A DNA stretch of 64,000 nt from Streptomyces sp. M41(2017) (lineage in GTDB: Bacteria; Actinomycetota; Actinomycetes; Streptomycetales; Streptomycetaceae): contig NZ_MWFK01000001.1 of the NCBI RefSeq assembly GCF_002078175.1, positions 4,960,001 to 5,024,000 on the forward strand, given 5' to 3'. The translations under genes were made by a program, and so were the position numbers. Shown one piece after another: positions 20,691 through 29,664 of the stretch (position 1 is the first letter of the stretch; each line of letters starts with the position of its first letter). The notes under the pieces are model-generated. The model saw nothing but the letters and a program-made list of their open reading frames with translations. It had not been told where the DNA came from and did no database searches.

Positions 20691-21066
20691 CGGTGACCTC
20701 CCGGGAGGCCGGGACCGGGGTGAGGCCCTGCGGGCCGTATGCGCTGTGTCGTCACTTGCCACCTGCTCGAATCCGGGGAACGCACGATCACGCCCGGACA
20801 GGTGTTCGTCGTCCGGGGCGACCGCTCATCCTGCCGCATCCGGCTGCCCCTCCGTCACCAGGCCCGCACAGTCCCGCCATTGACCGGAAACGCCCGTCAA
20901 CGCCCTTGATGGGAGCGCCTGCTGACCGTTCTCCTCCCGCGCGGGGGCCCTTCTCTGTCGCGGGCCCCGTCGCCCCCGTGCCGAAATGGCCGGGACACGT
21001 CCCTCCGCCGCCGCACACGGCCGCGGTGGTCGGCCCGAGCGCCGGGCCCCGCCACCGGGCCGGCGG
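20691..21066. other. Intergenic region with no gene
   Basis: These 376 bp separate the MscS start from the end of the crotonase gene. All frames give Arg/Pro/Ala-rich translations without family similarity. No terminator-grade hairpin or convincing promoter was seen. Confidence 0.5.
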
Positions 21067-21831
21067 TCAGGCACCGTCGAACGAACCGTGCCGCCCGGCG
21101 CCCGCGGAGAAGCGGGCCGCGCCCTCCATGCTCTCGTCCAGCACGTCCATGCCGTAACGGAGTTCGGTGCGCAGGGCGGCCTTCTCGATCAGGCCCTCCT
21201 GGTCGAGGACCGAGGCGCGGTCGCTGCGCAGGCAGGCCTGCGGGAAGTCGGCGATCTCCGCGGCGAGCCGCTCGGCCTCGGCGCGGGCCCGGCCCACCGG
21301 GACCAGCCGGTTGGCGAGCCCCATCGTGTACGCCTCCGCCGCGGGGACCGCGCGGCCGGTGAGGATCATGTCCATCGCGCGGCTTGTGCCGATGAGCCGG
21401 GGGAGCCGCACGGTGCCCCCGTCGATGAGCGGGACACCCCAGCGGCGGCAGAAGACACCGAAGACGGCGTCCTCCTCGGCGACCCGCAGATCGCACCAGA
21501 GCGCCAGCTCCAGACCGCCGGCCACCGCGTGCCCCGCGACCGCCGCGATCACCGGCTTGGTCAGCCGCAGCCGGGTGGGACCCATCGGGCCGTCGCCGTC
21601 CTCGGTGACCTGGTTGCCCCGTTCGGCACCGATGGCCTTCAGGTCCGCACCCGCGCAGAAGGTGCCGCCCTCGCCCCACAGCACCGCGACGCGCGCCGTC
21701 TCGTCGGCCTCGAACTTCTTGAAGGCGTCCGCGAGTTCCGCCGCGGTCGGCCCGTCCACCGCGTTGCGCGCGGCCGGCCGGGAGAGGACAACGGTGGTGA
21801 CATGACCCTGGCGTTCGATCCGGACCGGCAT
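21067..21831 (-). CDS. Enoyl-CoA hydratase/isomerase (crotonase) family protein
   Basis: This 254-residue crotonase-fold protein has oxyanion-hole segments GGTFCAGADLKAI (about residues 54-66) and VAGHAVAGGLELALWCDLRVA (about 97-117), and FCRRWGVPLIDGGTVRLPRLIG in the helical region where hydratases carry catalytic Glu. Only part of the canonical Glu pair is visible, so isomerase or other crotonase chemistry is possible. It is monocistronic and the pathway is unknown. Confidence 0.85.
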   Translation of the reverse strand: MPVRIERQGHVTTVVLSRPAARNAVDGPTAAELADAFKKFEADETARVAVLWGEGGTFCAGADLKAIGAERGNQVTEDGDGPMGPTRLRLTKPVIAAVAGHAVAGGLELALWCDLRVAEEDAVFGVFCRRWGVPLIDGGTVRLPRLIGTSRAMDMILTGRAVPAAEAYTMGLANRLVPVGRARAEAERLAAEIADFPQACLRSDRASVLDQEGLIEKAALRTELRYGMDVLDESMEGAARFSAGAGRHGSFDGA

Positions 21832-21935
21832 GGCGCTGTCCCCTTCTCCGGCCGACGCGCCTCACCGCGCGTCGTGGTCACTCCTCGGTATCACAGCTCG
21901 CGGGCGCGCGCACCGGCGCAGGGGATGCCCCCCTC

Positions 21936-22919
21936 TCAGATCACCTTCCAGCGCACCAGGGCCCCCAGCGTCAGCGCCCCCGGCAGCAGCGGCACCCACA
22001 CCGTGATGATCCGGTAGGCCAGGACCACCGCCGTCGCCACCGCGACCGGGCCACCCGCCGCGACCAGCGCCACGGTCAGGGCCGCCTCCACCGAGCCGAG
22101 GCCGCCGGGAGTCGGCACCAGCGCGACCGCGACCGTCGCCGCGAGGTAGGCGATCACCATGTGCGCGGGGGACACCGGCAGGCCGAGCGCGCGGCCCACC
22201 GCGGCGAGACCGGCGGCCTGGAGCAGCGGGAACGCGAGCGAACCGCCCCACAGGGCGAAGGCCCGGGCCGGCCTGGTGTGCACCGAGCGGGCCTCGCCGA
22301 GCGCGGTGCGCAGGAAGGAGACGACGGGCGTGCGCAGCCGCCGGACGAGCAGCAGCGTCGCCGCGGCGAGCGCCACCAGCAGCCCGATGCCCAGCAGCAG
22401 CGGCCCGACCGCGCCGTCCGGGAGCAGGCCGCCGAGGCGCAGCGCGTCGGGGAACGCGATCAGCAGGCCGAGGAGAAGGCCGAGCCGGGCGGTCGACTCG
22501 GCGAGCAGATACAGCGCGAGCGCGGCCGACGAGCGGGCGAGCGGAACCCCGCACACCGTCATGAACCGGAGGTTGACCGCTCCGGCGCCGAGGCCGGTCG
22601 GCAGCAGGTGGTTGGCAGCCCCCGCCGCGAACTGGGTGGCGAGCAGGCGGCGTGCGGGCAGCCGTTCCATGACGGCGCCCTGGCGGGTCAGGGCCGCGGC
22701 CACCCAGGTCAGCGCGGTCGCGGTGGCCGCGGCCGCGAGCCACGGCCACTCGGCGGACCGCAGCTGGCCGAAGCCCTCGGCGAGGACGGACCGGTGGCGT
22801 ACGGCCACCACCAGGACCAGCGCGAGCGGGAGCAGGCACAGGACCGGCCGGACGGCGGGGCGCAGGGCGAGGCGCCGGGGAAGCGCCGGCCTCGCTCGGG
22901 GGAGTCGTACGGTCGTCAC
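21936..22919 (-). CDS. Lysylphosphatidylglycerol-synthase-TM-like (YbhN/UPF0104) integral membrane protein
   Basis: This roughly 327-residue polytopic protein has eight or so transmembrane helices and the family motifs (FAAGAANHLLPTGLGAGAVNLRFM; VPTPGGLGSVEAALTVALVAAG). It lacks the cytosolic aminoacyl-transferase domain of MprF, so it resembles stand-alone flippase-like members. The start is uncertain: GTG at 22919 gives VTTVRLPRARP, and GTG at 22940 is also possible. Neither has a clear Shine-Dalgarno, so a leaderless transcript is an option. Confidence 0.75.
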   Translation of the reverse strand: MTTVRLPRARPALPRRLALRPAVRPVLCLLPLALVLVVAVRHRSVLAEGFGQLRSAEWPWLAAAATATALTWVAAALTRQGAVMERLPARRLLATQFAAGAANHLLPTGLGAGAVNLRFMTVCGVPLARSSAALALYLLAESTARLGLLLGLLIAFPDALRLGGLLPDGAVGPLLLGIGLLVALAAATLLLVRRLRTPVVSFLRTALGEARSVHTRPARAFALWGGSLAFPLLQAAGLAAVGRALGLPVSPAHMVIAYLAATVAVALVPTPGGLGSVEAALTVALVAAGGPVAVATAVVLAYRIITVWVPLLPGALTLGALVRWKVI

Positions 22920-23067
22920 ATCGGGAGAGGTTTTCCACACCGCACCAACGTGAGGTTGCGGGCGTGGGGACGGCGGCTGACACGCCGCGCAAGCCGCGGG
23001 AGGGGTGGCCCCCGCGGGCCCCGGGTTGACGCCGTCCGGCCCGTGCGGGTGCGCTCCTGGCGAATCC

Positions 23068-23098
23068 TTGACCTCAACGAAGCTTGAGGTTCTACCGT
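23068..23098 (+). promoter_or_regulatory. SoxR-type (MerR family) operator-promoter of the ABC exporter
   Basis: A -35 TTGACC (23068-23073) and a -10 TACCGT (23093-23098) are separated by 19 bp, the over-long spacer typical of MerR-family promoters. The spacer overlaps the dyad ACCTCAA-N6-TTGAGGT (23071-23090), which matches the SoxR box. The ATG at 23106 lies only 7 bp after the -10, so the mRNA is probably leaderless. Confidence 0.85.
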
Positions 23099-23105
23099 CT
23101 CTCCC

Positions 23106-25004
23106 ATGAGCATGGAGAGCACCGCCTGGACCCAGCTGTACAGCGTGATGAACGCCCAGCGGGAGCGCAGGCCCTTCGACCCCGCGACGCTGCGGCGCAT
23201 CGCCGTCTTCGCCCGGCCGCACCGCCGCCGGATCGCCCAGTTCGTCGTCCTCAGCGTGGCGACCGCGCTGCTGGCCGTCGCGACGCCGGTGCTCGCGGGG
23301 CACGTCGTGAACACCATCGTGTCCCGGGGCGACGAGCGCACCGTGGTCCGCCTTGCCGTGCTCATCGCGGTCATCGCGGTCGCCGAGGCGGCGCTCGGGA
23401 TCCTGAGCCGCCTCCTCTCGTCGACGCTCGGCGAGGGGCTCATCCTCGATCTTCGGACGGCTGTGTTCGATCATGTGCAGCGCATGCCGGTCGCGTTCTT
23501 CACACGTACCCGTACGGGCGCGCTCGTCAGTCGACTCAACAACGACGTCATCGGCGCCCAACGCGCCTTCAGCAACACCCTGTCCGGAGTCGTCAGCAAC
23601 GTCGTGACGCTGCTGCTCACCCTGGCCGTGATGCTCACCCTCTCCTGGCAGATCACCCTGCTCGCGCTCGTCCTGCTGCCCGTGTTCGTCCTTCCCGCCC
23701 GGCGCATGGGCAGCCGGATGGCCCGGCTCCAGCGCGAGGCCGCCGACCTCAACGCCTCGATGGGCACCCGCATGACGGAGCGCTTCTCCGCCCCCGGCGC
23801 CACCCTCGTCAAGCTGTTCGGCCGGCCCGGCCAGGAGTCCGTCGAGTTCGCGGAGCGCGCCGGCCGGGTGCGGGACATCGGGGTGCGTACGGCGATGGCG
23901 CAGTCCGCGTTCATCACCGCGCTGACCCTGGTGTCGGCCCTGGCACTCGCCCTCGTCTACGGTCTCGGCGGCTGGTTCGCCCTGCGCGGCACACTGGACG
24001 CCGGCGCCGTCGTCTCCCTCGCCCTGCTCCTCACCCGCCTGTACGCGCCGCTCACCTCGCTCGCCGGGGCACGCGTCGAGGTGATGAGCGCCCTGGTCAG
24101 CTTCGAGCGCGTCTTCGAGGTGCTCGACCTGAAGCCGCTCATCGCCGAGAAGCCGGACGCCCGCGAGGTCCCCGAGGGGCCCGTCGCCGTCGAGTTCGAC
24201 GACGTCCGCTTCGCCTACCCCTCCGCCGACAAGGTCTCGCTCGCCTCGCTCGAAGAGGTCGCCGCCCTCGACACCCGGGGCGGCGCCGAGGTGCTGCACG
24301 GCATCTCCTTCACCGCCGAACCCGGCCGCACCGTCGCGCTCGTCGGCTCCTCCGGCGCCGGCAAGTCGACCATCGCGCAGCTCCTGCCCCGCCTCTACGA
24401 CACCGACGCGGGTGCCGTCCGGATCGGCGGCGTCGACGTCCGCGACCTCAGCGCCGCCTCGATGCGCGCGACCCTCGGCATGGTCACCCAGGACGGCCAC
24501 CTCTTCCACGACTCCGTCCGCGAGAACCTCCTCCTCGCCCGGCCCGGCGCGACCGAGGAGGAACTGTGGGACGTGCTGCGCCGCGCCCGCCTCGAGGATC
24601 TCGTCGCCTCCCTGCCCGACGGCCTCGACACCGTCGTCGGCGAACGCGGCTACCGGCTCTCCGGCGGCGAGCGCCAGCGCATGACCATCGCCCGCCTGCT
24701 GCTCGCCCGCCAGCGCGTCGTCATCCTCGACGAGGCCACGGCCCACCTCGACAACACCTCGGAGGCGGCCGTCCAGGAGGCACTCGCCGAGGCACTGGAG
24801 GGACGCACCGCCGTCGTGATCGCGCACCGGCTGTCGACCGTGCGGGCCGCCGACCTGATCCTCGTCGTCGAGGCGGGCCGGATCGTCGAGCGGGGCACGC
24901 ACGAGGAACTGCTCGCCGTGCGGGGCCGGTACGCGGAGCTGTACCGGACGCAGTTCAGGACCGCCCGGGAGGACACCCCGGAGCCGGCGGGGGTGGAGGC
25001 GTAG
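23106..25004 (+). CDS. ABC exporter, fused membrane-ATPase half-transporter (SoxR regulon)
   Basis: This 632-residue protein has six transmembrane helices (residues about 30-330) fused to a nucleotide-binding domain with Walker A GSSGAGKST (near residue 415), signature LSGGERQ, Walker B VVILDEAT and switch His in IAHRLSTV. It should homodimerise as a drug or redox-compound exporter. The position near idh and the SoxR box match my memory of S. coelicolor SCO7008, a SoxR target ABC transporter induced by redox-active secondary metabolites. No ribosome-binding site precedes the ATG at 23106, consistent with leaderless translation. Confidence 0.9.
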   Translation: MSMESTAWTQLYSVMNAQRERRPFDPATLRRIAVFARPHRRRIAQFVVLSVATALLAVATPVLAGHVVNTIVSRGDERTVVRLAVLIAVIAVAEAALGILSRLLSSTLGEGLILDLRTAVFDHVQRMPVAFFTRTRTGALVSRLNNDVIGAQRAFSNTLSGVVSNVVTLLLTLAVMLTLSWQITLLALVLLPVFVLPARRMGSRMARLQREAADLNASMGTRMTERFSAPGATLVKLFGRPGQESVEFAERAGRVRDIGVRTAMAQSAFITALTLVSALALALVYGLGGWFALRGTLDAGAVVSLALLLTRLYAPLTSLAGARVEVMSALVSFERVFEVLDLKPLIAEKPDAREVPEGPVAVEFDDVRFAYPSADKVSLASLEEVAALDTRGGAEVLHGISFTAEPGRTVALVGSSGAGKSTIAQLLPRLYDTDAGAVRIGGVDVRDLSAASMRATLGMVTQDGHLFHDSVRENLLLARPGATEEELWDVLRRARLEDLVASLPDGLDTVVGERGYRLSGGERQRMTIARLLLARQRVVILDEATAHLDNTSEAAVQEALAEALEGRTAVVIAHRLSTVRAADLILVVEAGRIVERGTHEELLAVRGRYAELYRTQFRTAREDTPEPAGVEA

Positions 25005-25029
25005 ACCCTCCAGGTGGAGCCGGGGCCCG

Positions 25030-25076
25030 AGGGACCGGGTGGACGCGCGACGGATCCGCGTGTCCACCCGGTCCCT
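25030..25076. terminator. Bidirectional terminator between ABC exporter and rhamnosidase
   Basis: A long stem in which AGGGACCGGGTGGAC (from 25030) pairs with GTCCACCCGGTCCCT (to 25076) lies between the convergent gene ends at 25004 and 25093. Confidence 0.85.
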
Positions 25077-25092
25077 TCGCCCTCCGCGGCGG

Positions 25093-28000
25093 TCAGGCCG
25101 TGAACCGGTGGCTGCCGGAGCCGACCCGGTACACCGCGCAGCCGTCCTCCGTGCGCACGTAGGCAGCCCCGGTGTGGGTGACCGCGCCCGGGCCGGTCGC
25201 CGGGATCCACACCTCGGCCGTCGTGTTGGCGGGCACGGCGCAGGTCAGGTCGAAGGTGCCCGAGCGCAGGCTCCACCGGGTGGAGACCGGACCGTGCACC
25301 GACGTGAAGGTGGCGCGCGCCGAGGTGACGTCACCGCCCGGCCGGGGCCGCACGACGATCTCCCGGTAGCCGGGACGGCCCGCCGAGATGCCGGCGATGT
25401 TGGCGTACATCCACTCGCCGACCGAGCCGTAGGCGTAGTGGTTGAAGGAGTTCATGTCCGGTGTCTGGAAGCTGCCGTCGGGCTTGATGGAGTCCCACCG
25501 CTCCCACATCGTGGTGGAGCCCTTGTCGATCTGGTAGCCCCAGCTCGGGAAGGAACGCTGCTGGAGCAGCCGGTAGGCGACATCGGTGTGCCCGGTGTCC
25601 GTGAGCACCGGCAGCAGCCGGGGGGTGCCGAGGAAGCCGGTCGACAGGTGCCAGTCCTTGGCCCGGATCAGATCGACGAGCCGGCCGGCCGCCGCGGTGC
25701 GCAGCGCCTCGGGCAGCAGGTCCATCGACAGGGCGAGCACGTACGCCGTCTGCGTGTCGCCCTTCACCTTTCCGTCGGCGCCGACGTACGCGCCGCGGAA
25801 CGCGTCGCGGACGCTCGCGAAGAGCCGGGTGAAGGGCGTGGCGTCCTTGCCCAGCTCCGTCGCCATCCGGGCGGCGAGGTCGGCGCTGTGGGCGAAGTAC
25901 GCGGTGGCGATGACGTCCTTGGGGGTCTCGTCCGAGACGTTCAGCCAGTCGCCGTACCCGCCGGCGGGCCGCAGCAGCCCGTCGCTGTTGCGCTCCAGGT
26001 AGGACAGCCATGCCTGGACGGACGGCCAGGCGTCCTCCAGCACCTGCCGGTCGCCGTACGCCTGGTAGAGCGCCCAGGGGACCGTCACCCCGGCGTCGCC
26101 CCAGCCCGCGACACCGTTGCCGACCGTCCCGACCATGGGCGCGACGTCGGTGAACGCGCCGTCCGCGGTCTGGGCGTCGCGCAGGTCCACGAGCCACTTC
26201 GTCAGGAAGCGGGCCGATTCCATCGTGTAGGAGGCGGTCGGCGCGAACACGTTGATGTCACCGGTCCAGCCGAGCCGCTCGTCACGCGCGGGTGTGTCCG
26301 TCGGCACGGACAGGAAGTTGCCGCGCTGTCCCCAAGTGATGTTGCTGTGCAGCTGGTTGAGCATCGGGACATCGGTCTCGAACTCGAAGGTGAAGGGCGC
26401 CGAGGTGTGCATCACACGGCCGGTCACGGCCCGCGCGGACGGGGTGCCGGGGAAGCCGGTGATCTCGACGTAGCGGAACCCGTGGAAGGTGAACCGCGGC
26501 TCGTAGGTCTCCTCGCCACCGCCCTTCAGGGTGTACGTGTCGGTCGCGGCGGCGGAGCGGAGGTTCGCCGTGTACAGGGTGCCGTCCGGGTTGAGGACCT
26601 CCGCGTGCCTGATCCGCACGGTCGTCCCGGCCGCGCCGGACACCCGCAGGCGTACCGAGCCGACCATGTTCTGTCCGAGGTCGAACACGTGGACGCCGGG
26701 CGCCGGTTGCGTCACCTTCCGGGTCGGCAGTTCACCGGCCACCCGCACCGGGCCGTCCACCTGCGCATCGATCCGGGGCGGCGCGGCGTCCCCCGCGGCA
26801 CGCCCCGGGAGCCAGCTCCGGTCGTCGAACCCCGGCGAGGTCCAGCCGGAGGTCTCCAGTCGCGCGTCGTACGTCTCGCCGCCGAGCAGGTCGGCCGCGA
26901 CGATCGGGCCGGCGGCGGCCCGCCAGTCCTCGCCCGACGTGACCCGTTCGCTCGTGCCGTCGGTGTACTCGACCTCCAACTGCGCCAGCAGGGCGGGGCG
27001 TTCGCCGTACTGGTGGGGCCCGAACATGCCGACGTTGCCCGCGTACCAGCCCGGCGCCACCCAGGCGCCGAGGGCGTTGGCGCCGGACCGCACGAGCGAG
27101 GTCACGTCGTAGGTCTGGTACTGGACGCGCTCGCGGTAGTCCGTCCAGCCCGGGGCGAGCTGGTCGACGCCCACGCGGTGGCCGTTGAGGTGTGCCTCGT
27201 AGAGGCCGAGCGCCGTCGCGTACAGGCGTGCCCGGGCCACCTTCCTGCGCGGCAGCGTGAACGCGTGCCGCAGCTGGTTGGCGGCGAACGACGCCGGGAC
27301 GACCCGCCCCCAGGGTCCGGATCCCCAGGCCGCGGCCACCTTCGCGGCCGGCCAGCCGCCGTCGTCGAAGCCGGTCTCCCGCCAGTCCGCCGCGGGTTCC
27401 GTGTCGGTCGCCTTCCAGGAGGTGTCGGTGACGATCCGCTGCTCGCCGGACGCCGTCCGCAGGTCCAGGACGGCGACCAGTCCCGCCGGGCTCTCCGTCG
27501 CGTTGGTGGCCGCGACGGCGAGGACGTTGCGCCCGGGACGGAGGTGCGGGAGGACCTCGACGACGGCCGGGCGGCGCCAGTCCTCGTTGTCCGTCGCCAG
27601 ATCGGTGCGGGCCACTTCGGTGCCGTTGACCGCGAAGGCGTAGACGTTGTCGGCGGTGACGGCCAGCTTCGCCGAGGTGACGCCTTCGGGGACGTCGACC
27701 ACCCGACGGAACCAGCGCGTGCCCTTCGGGGCCCCGCTCGCCGGATCCCCCTCGGCGAACCAGATCCACGAACTGCCGTCGAGGGACGGCGCGTCGGTGA
27801 GGGCGGGGGGAGCGGAGACCCACGTCGCCGACCAGTCCCCGGAGTCCATGAGGCCGGTCTCCCACCAGGCCGGGGCGCTCCACGGGGAGACGGCGCCGTC
27901 GGTGCCCCACACCTGGACCGACCAGAAGTACCGCTTCCGTGAGGCCAGTTGCGGCCCGGCGTACGGGACGAGGGTGGACTGGTCCGACGTCACCTTCCCG

Positions 28001-28293
28001 CTGTCCCAGACGTCGGGCCGGGACAGGCCGGAGGCGCTGGTGGCGACCCGGATCCGGTAGGCGCTCTGCCGCATCCCCGGGGCGTCCGAGGTCATCGGCC
28101 AGCTCAGGCGCGGGTGCTGGGCGTCGACGCCCAACGGGTTGCGCACGTATTCGACGGTCGGTTCGGTGACCCGCACCTCACCCCGTCGTCCGGCCGCCGC
28201 GGTCGCCGGTGCGGCCTGGGCCGCACCCGCTCCCGTGGCCGTCACGGCGACCGCGCCCGCGGCGCTCGCCAGGATGTTCCGCCTGCTGATCAA
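25093..28293 (-). CDS. Secreted alpha-L-rhamnosidase (GH78), Tat-exported
   Basis: This 1066-residue extracellular glycosidase starts with a twin-arginine signal (SRRNILASAAGAVAV, residues 3-17). It then shows the bacterial rhamnosidase N-terminal domain (VRNPLGVDAQHPRLSW), concanavalin-like beta domains, and an (alpha/alpha)6 catalytic domain with ARDERLGWTGD, the GH78 motif holding the likely general acid. A C-terminal beta domain (VVRPRPGGDVTSARATFTSVHGPVSTRW) closes the protein. It removes terminal alpha-L-rhamnose from plant glycosides or polysaccharides. A LacI-type palindrome lies 24 bp upstream of the ATG. Confidence 0.92.
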   Translation of the reverse strand: MISRRNILASAAGAVAVTATGAGAAQAAPATAAAGRRGEVRVTEPTVEYVRNPLGVDAQHPRLSWPMTSDAPGMRQSAYRIRVATSASGLSRPDVWDSGKVTSDQSTLVPYAGPQLASRKRYFWSVQVWGTDGAVSPWSAPAWWETGLMDSGDWSATWVSAPPALTDAPSLDGSSWIWFAEGDPASGAPKGTRWFRRVVDVPEGVTSAKLAVTADNVYAFAVNGTEVARTDLATDNEDWRRPAVVEVLPHLRPGRNVLAVAATNATESPAGLVAVLDLRTASGEQRIVTDTSWKATDTEPAADWRETGFDDGGWPAAKVAAAWGSGPWGRVVPASFAANQLRHAFTLPRRKVARARLYATALGLYEAHLNGHRVGVDQLAPGWTDYRERVQYQTYDVTSLVRSGANALGAWVAPGWYAGNVGMFGPHQYGERPALLAQLEVEYTDGTSERVTSGEDWRAAAGPIVAADLLGGETYDARLETSGWTSPGFDDRSWLPGRAAGDAAPPRIDAQVDGPVRVAGELPTRKVTQPAPGVHVFDLGQNMVGSVRLRVSGAAGTTVRIRHAEVLNPDGTLYTANLRSAAATDTYTLKGGGEETYEPRFTFHGFRYVEITGFPGTPSARAVTGRVMHTSAPFTFEFETDVPMLNQLHSNITWGQRGNFLSVPTDTPARDERLGWTGDINVFAPTASYTMESARFLTKWLVDLRDAQTADGAFTDVAPMVGTVGNGVAGWGDAGVTVPWALYQAYGDRQVLEDAWPSVQAWLSYLERNSDGLLRPAGGYGDWLNVSDETPKDVIATAYFAHSADLAARMATELGKDATPFTRLFASVRDAFRGAYVGADGKVKGDTQTAYVLALSMDLLPEALRTAAAGRLVDLIRAKDWHLSTGFLGTPRLLPVLTDTGHTDVAYRLLQQRSFPSWGYQIDKGSTTMWERWDSIKPDGSFQTPDMNSFNHYAYGSVGEWMYANIAGISAGRPGYREIVVRPRPGGDVTSARATFTSVHGPVSTRWSLRSGTFDLTCAVPANTTAEVWIPATGPGAVTHTGAAYVRTEDGCAVYRVGSGSHRFTA

Positions 28294-28316
28294 TTGCGGC
28301 CCCTCACCTCGGAGTT

Positions 28317-28330
28317 GTGAATCGATTCAC
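28317..28330 (-). promoter_or_regulatory. LacI-type operator upstream of rhamnosidase
   Basis: GTGAATCGATTCAC is a perfect 14-bp palindrome with a central CG, the form of LacI-family operators. It lies 24-37 bp upstream of the rhamnosidase ATG, where a bound repressor would block transcription. No LacI-type gene is in the window. Confidence 0.7.
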
Positions 28331-28446
28331 GTCGGTGAAGGTAGGGGCGGGAGAGGTGGGGGTCAATGAGTGTGCAGGGTTTTTCTGTGACATGGCTGTA
28401 CTGGCGTGATGTATGGGGGAGGGTGGCCGGTTCGCGCCTCTGGGAA

Positions 28447-28462
28447 ATTGAACGGTTTCAAT
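28447..28462 (-). promoter_or_regulatory. Second possible LacI-type operator
   Basis: ATTGAA-N4-TTCAAT forms a 16-bp near-palindrome about 154 bp upstream of the rhamnosidase start; on the minus strand it contains TGAAACCGTTCA, similar in form to the site at 28317-28330. The pair could allow DNA looping. Confidence 0.4.
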
Positions 28463-28548
28463 CGAGGGCTGAGGGAGCGGCACACGGTGTCCGACCTGCG
28501 GGAGGCGCGGCGGCCCGGCCTCCGGACGGCGGGGGACGTGGGGCGCGG

Positions 28549-29007
28549 TCAGCCGGCCGGCGCGAGGCGCCTCTCCGGGCCCACGGAGACGCGCAACACC
28601 CGGAGGAGACGCGCGAGTTCACCGAGCTCCGGCTCGGCGAGCGGGGTGCCGACGAGGGCGTCGAGAGCGTCCGCGTACACGAGCGTCGCGTCGTCGAGCA
28701 GTCCGTGACCCGCCGGGGTGACGTCGACCAGGCTGGAGCGCCGGTCGCGCGGATTGGAGCGGCGTACGCACAGACCCCGCCGCTCCAGGCGGTCGACGGC
28801 CTGGCTCGCGCCGCCCACGCTGAGGGCGAGCGCGTCGGCGACCTCCTGGACGCGGCAGGAGGGGGCCCGGCCGGACGCTGTCAGGAGCACCCGGAAGCCG
28901 TTCAGGGACAGGTCGCACTCCTCGCGCAGGCGGGCGTCGATGTCCTGCGACAGCAGGGCGCCGAGCCGGGCGAGGTCCTCGAAGACCTGGTGCGGACGCG
29001 TGGTCAC
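28549..29007 (-). CDS. MarR-family transcriptional regulator
   Basis: This 152-residue winged-helix regulator has the MarR layout: N-terminal dimerisation helix, recognition region VQEVADALALSVGGASQAVDRLERRGLCVRRSNPRDRRSSLVDVTPAG (about residues 53-100) including the DxRxS wing, and a C-terminal dimerisation helix. The start is GTG at 29007. It lies 130 bp downstream of the flavin reductase gene on the same strand, at the distal end of the bicupin operon, so it may control that operon or a resistance gene. Ligand unknown. Confidence 0.88.
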   Translation of the reverse strand: MTTRPHQVFEDLARLGALLSQDIDARLREECDLSLNGFRVLLTASGRAPSCRVQEVADALALSVGGASQAVDRLERRGLCVRRSNPRDRRSSLVDVTPAGHGLLDDATLVYADALDALVGTPLAEPELGELARLLRVLRVSVGPERRLAPAG

Positions 29008-29136
29008 AGGGGTTCTCCGGTCTGTCGTGCGCGGGGCGCCGACGGCGCCCGCAGGCTGGGTGGGGAAGGGACGGAGCGTTCGCCGGGTCCGGGCGGGGGC
29101 CGCCGGCCGCGCTGCGGCGGCAGCCCCCGCCCCGGT

Positions 29137-29664
29137 TCACGGCCGGCGCGCGTGCGCGAAGCCGCGTCGGTGCCAGACCAGGCCGCCCGAGCGCGCGGGC
29201 TCGCCGCCCACCTCGGTCACCCGCCCCACCAGGATCGTGTGGTCGCCTCCCTCCAGGATGTCGTGGCGGACGCACGTCAGCGTCAGGGACGCGTCCCGCA
29301 GGACCGGGGCCCGGTGGGGTTCCGCCGCCAGCGGGAGGTCGTCGAACCGGCGCTCGGCCGGCCGCATGAACCGCTTCACGAGGTGTTCCTCGCCGGGACC
29401 GAGCAGGTGCACGGCGAAGTCCTCGGCGTCCGTCAGGGCGTCGTGCGTACGGGAGTTCCGGTCGAGGCAGACCAGGAACAGCGGCGGGCTGAGCGAGAGC
29501 GAGCTGACGGCGCTGGCCGTCAGACCGCGCGGCCTGCCCAGGTCGTCGTAGCAGGTCACGATGGTGACAGGGGCGGCCAGGGCGGACATCGCGGCGCGGA
29601 AGGCCTCGCCGAGGTCCTGGGCCGCCCCGGTCGACGGCTGCGACGCGAGCAGCGCCGGCGTCAC
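29137..29664 (-). CDS. NAD(P)H:flavin oxidoreductase, two-component monooxygenase reductase
   Basis: This 175-residue flavin-reductase domain protein (HpaC/VlmR-like) shows FRAAMSALAAPVTIVTC, GLTASAVSSLSLSPPLFLVCLDRNSRTHDAL and DFAVHLLG, with a C-terminal GDHTILVGRV. It should supply reduced flavin to an oxygenase. The GTG at 29664 overlaps the stop of the cyclic amidohydrolase gene by 4 bp. The likely partner is the acyl-CoA-dehydrogenase-like flavoprotein at 31052-32227 in the same operon. Confidence 0.88.
   Translation of the reverse strand: MTPALLASQPSTGAAQDLGEAFRAAMSALAAPVTIVTCYDDLGRPRGLTASAVSSLSLSPPLFLVCLDRNSRTHDALTDAEDFAVHLLGPGEEHLVKRFMRPAERRFDDLPLAAEPHRAPVLRDASLTLTCVRHDILEGGDHTILVGRVTEVGGEPARSGGLVWHRRGFAHARRP

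Noticed and set aside
21936..25067. 1043-codon minus-strand frame opposite the ABC exporter
   Set aside because: Only its last 327 codons encode a membrane protein; the rest is a GC-driven shadow of the exporter gene with no family similarity.
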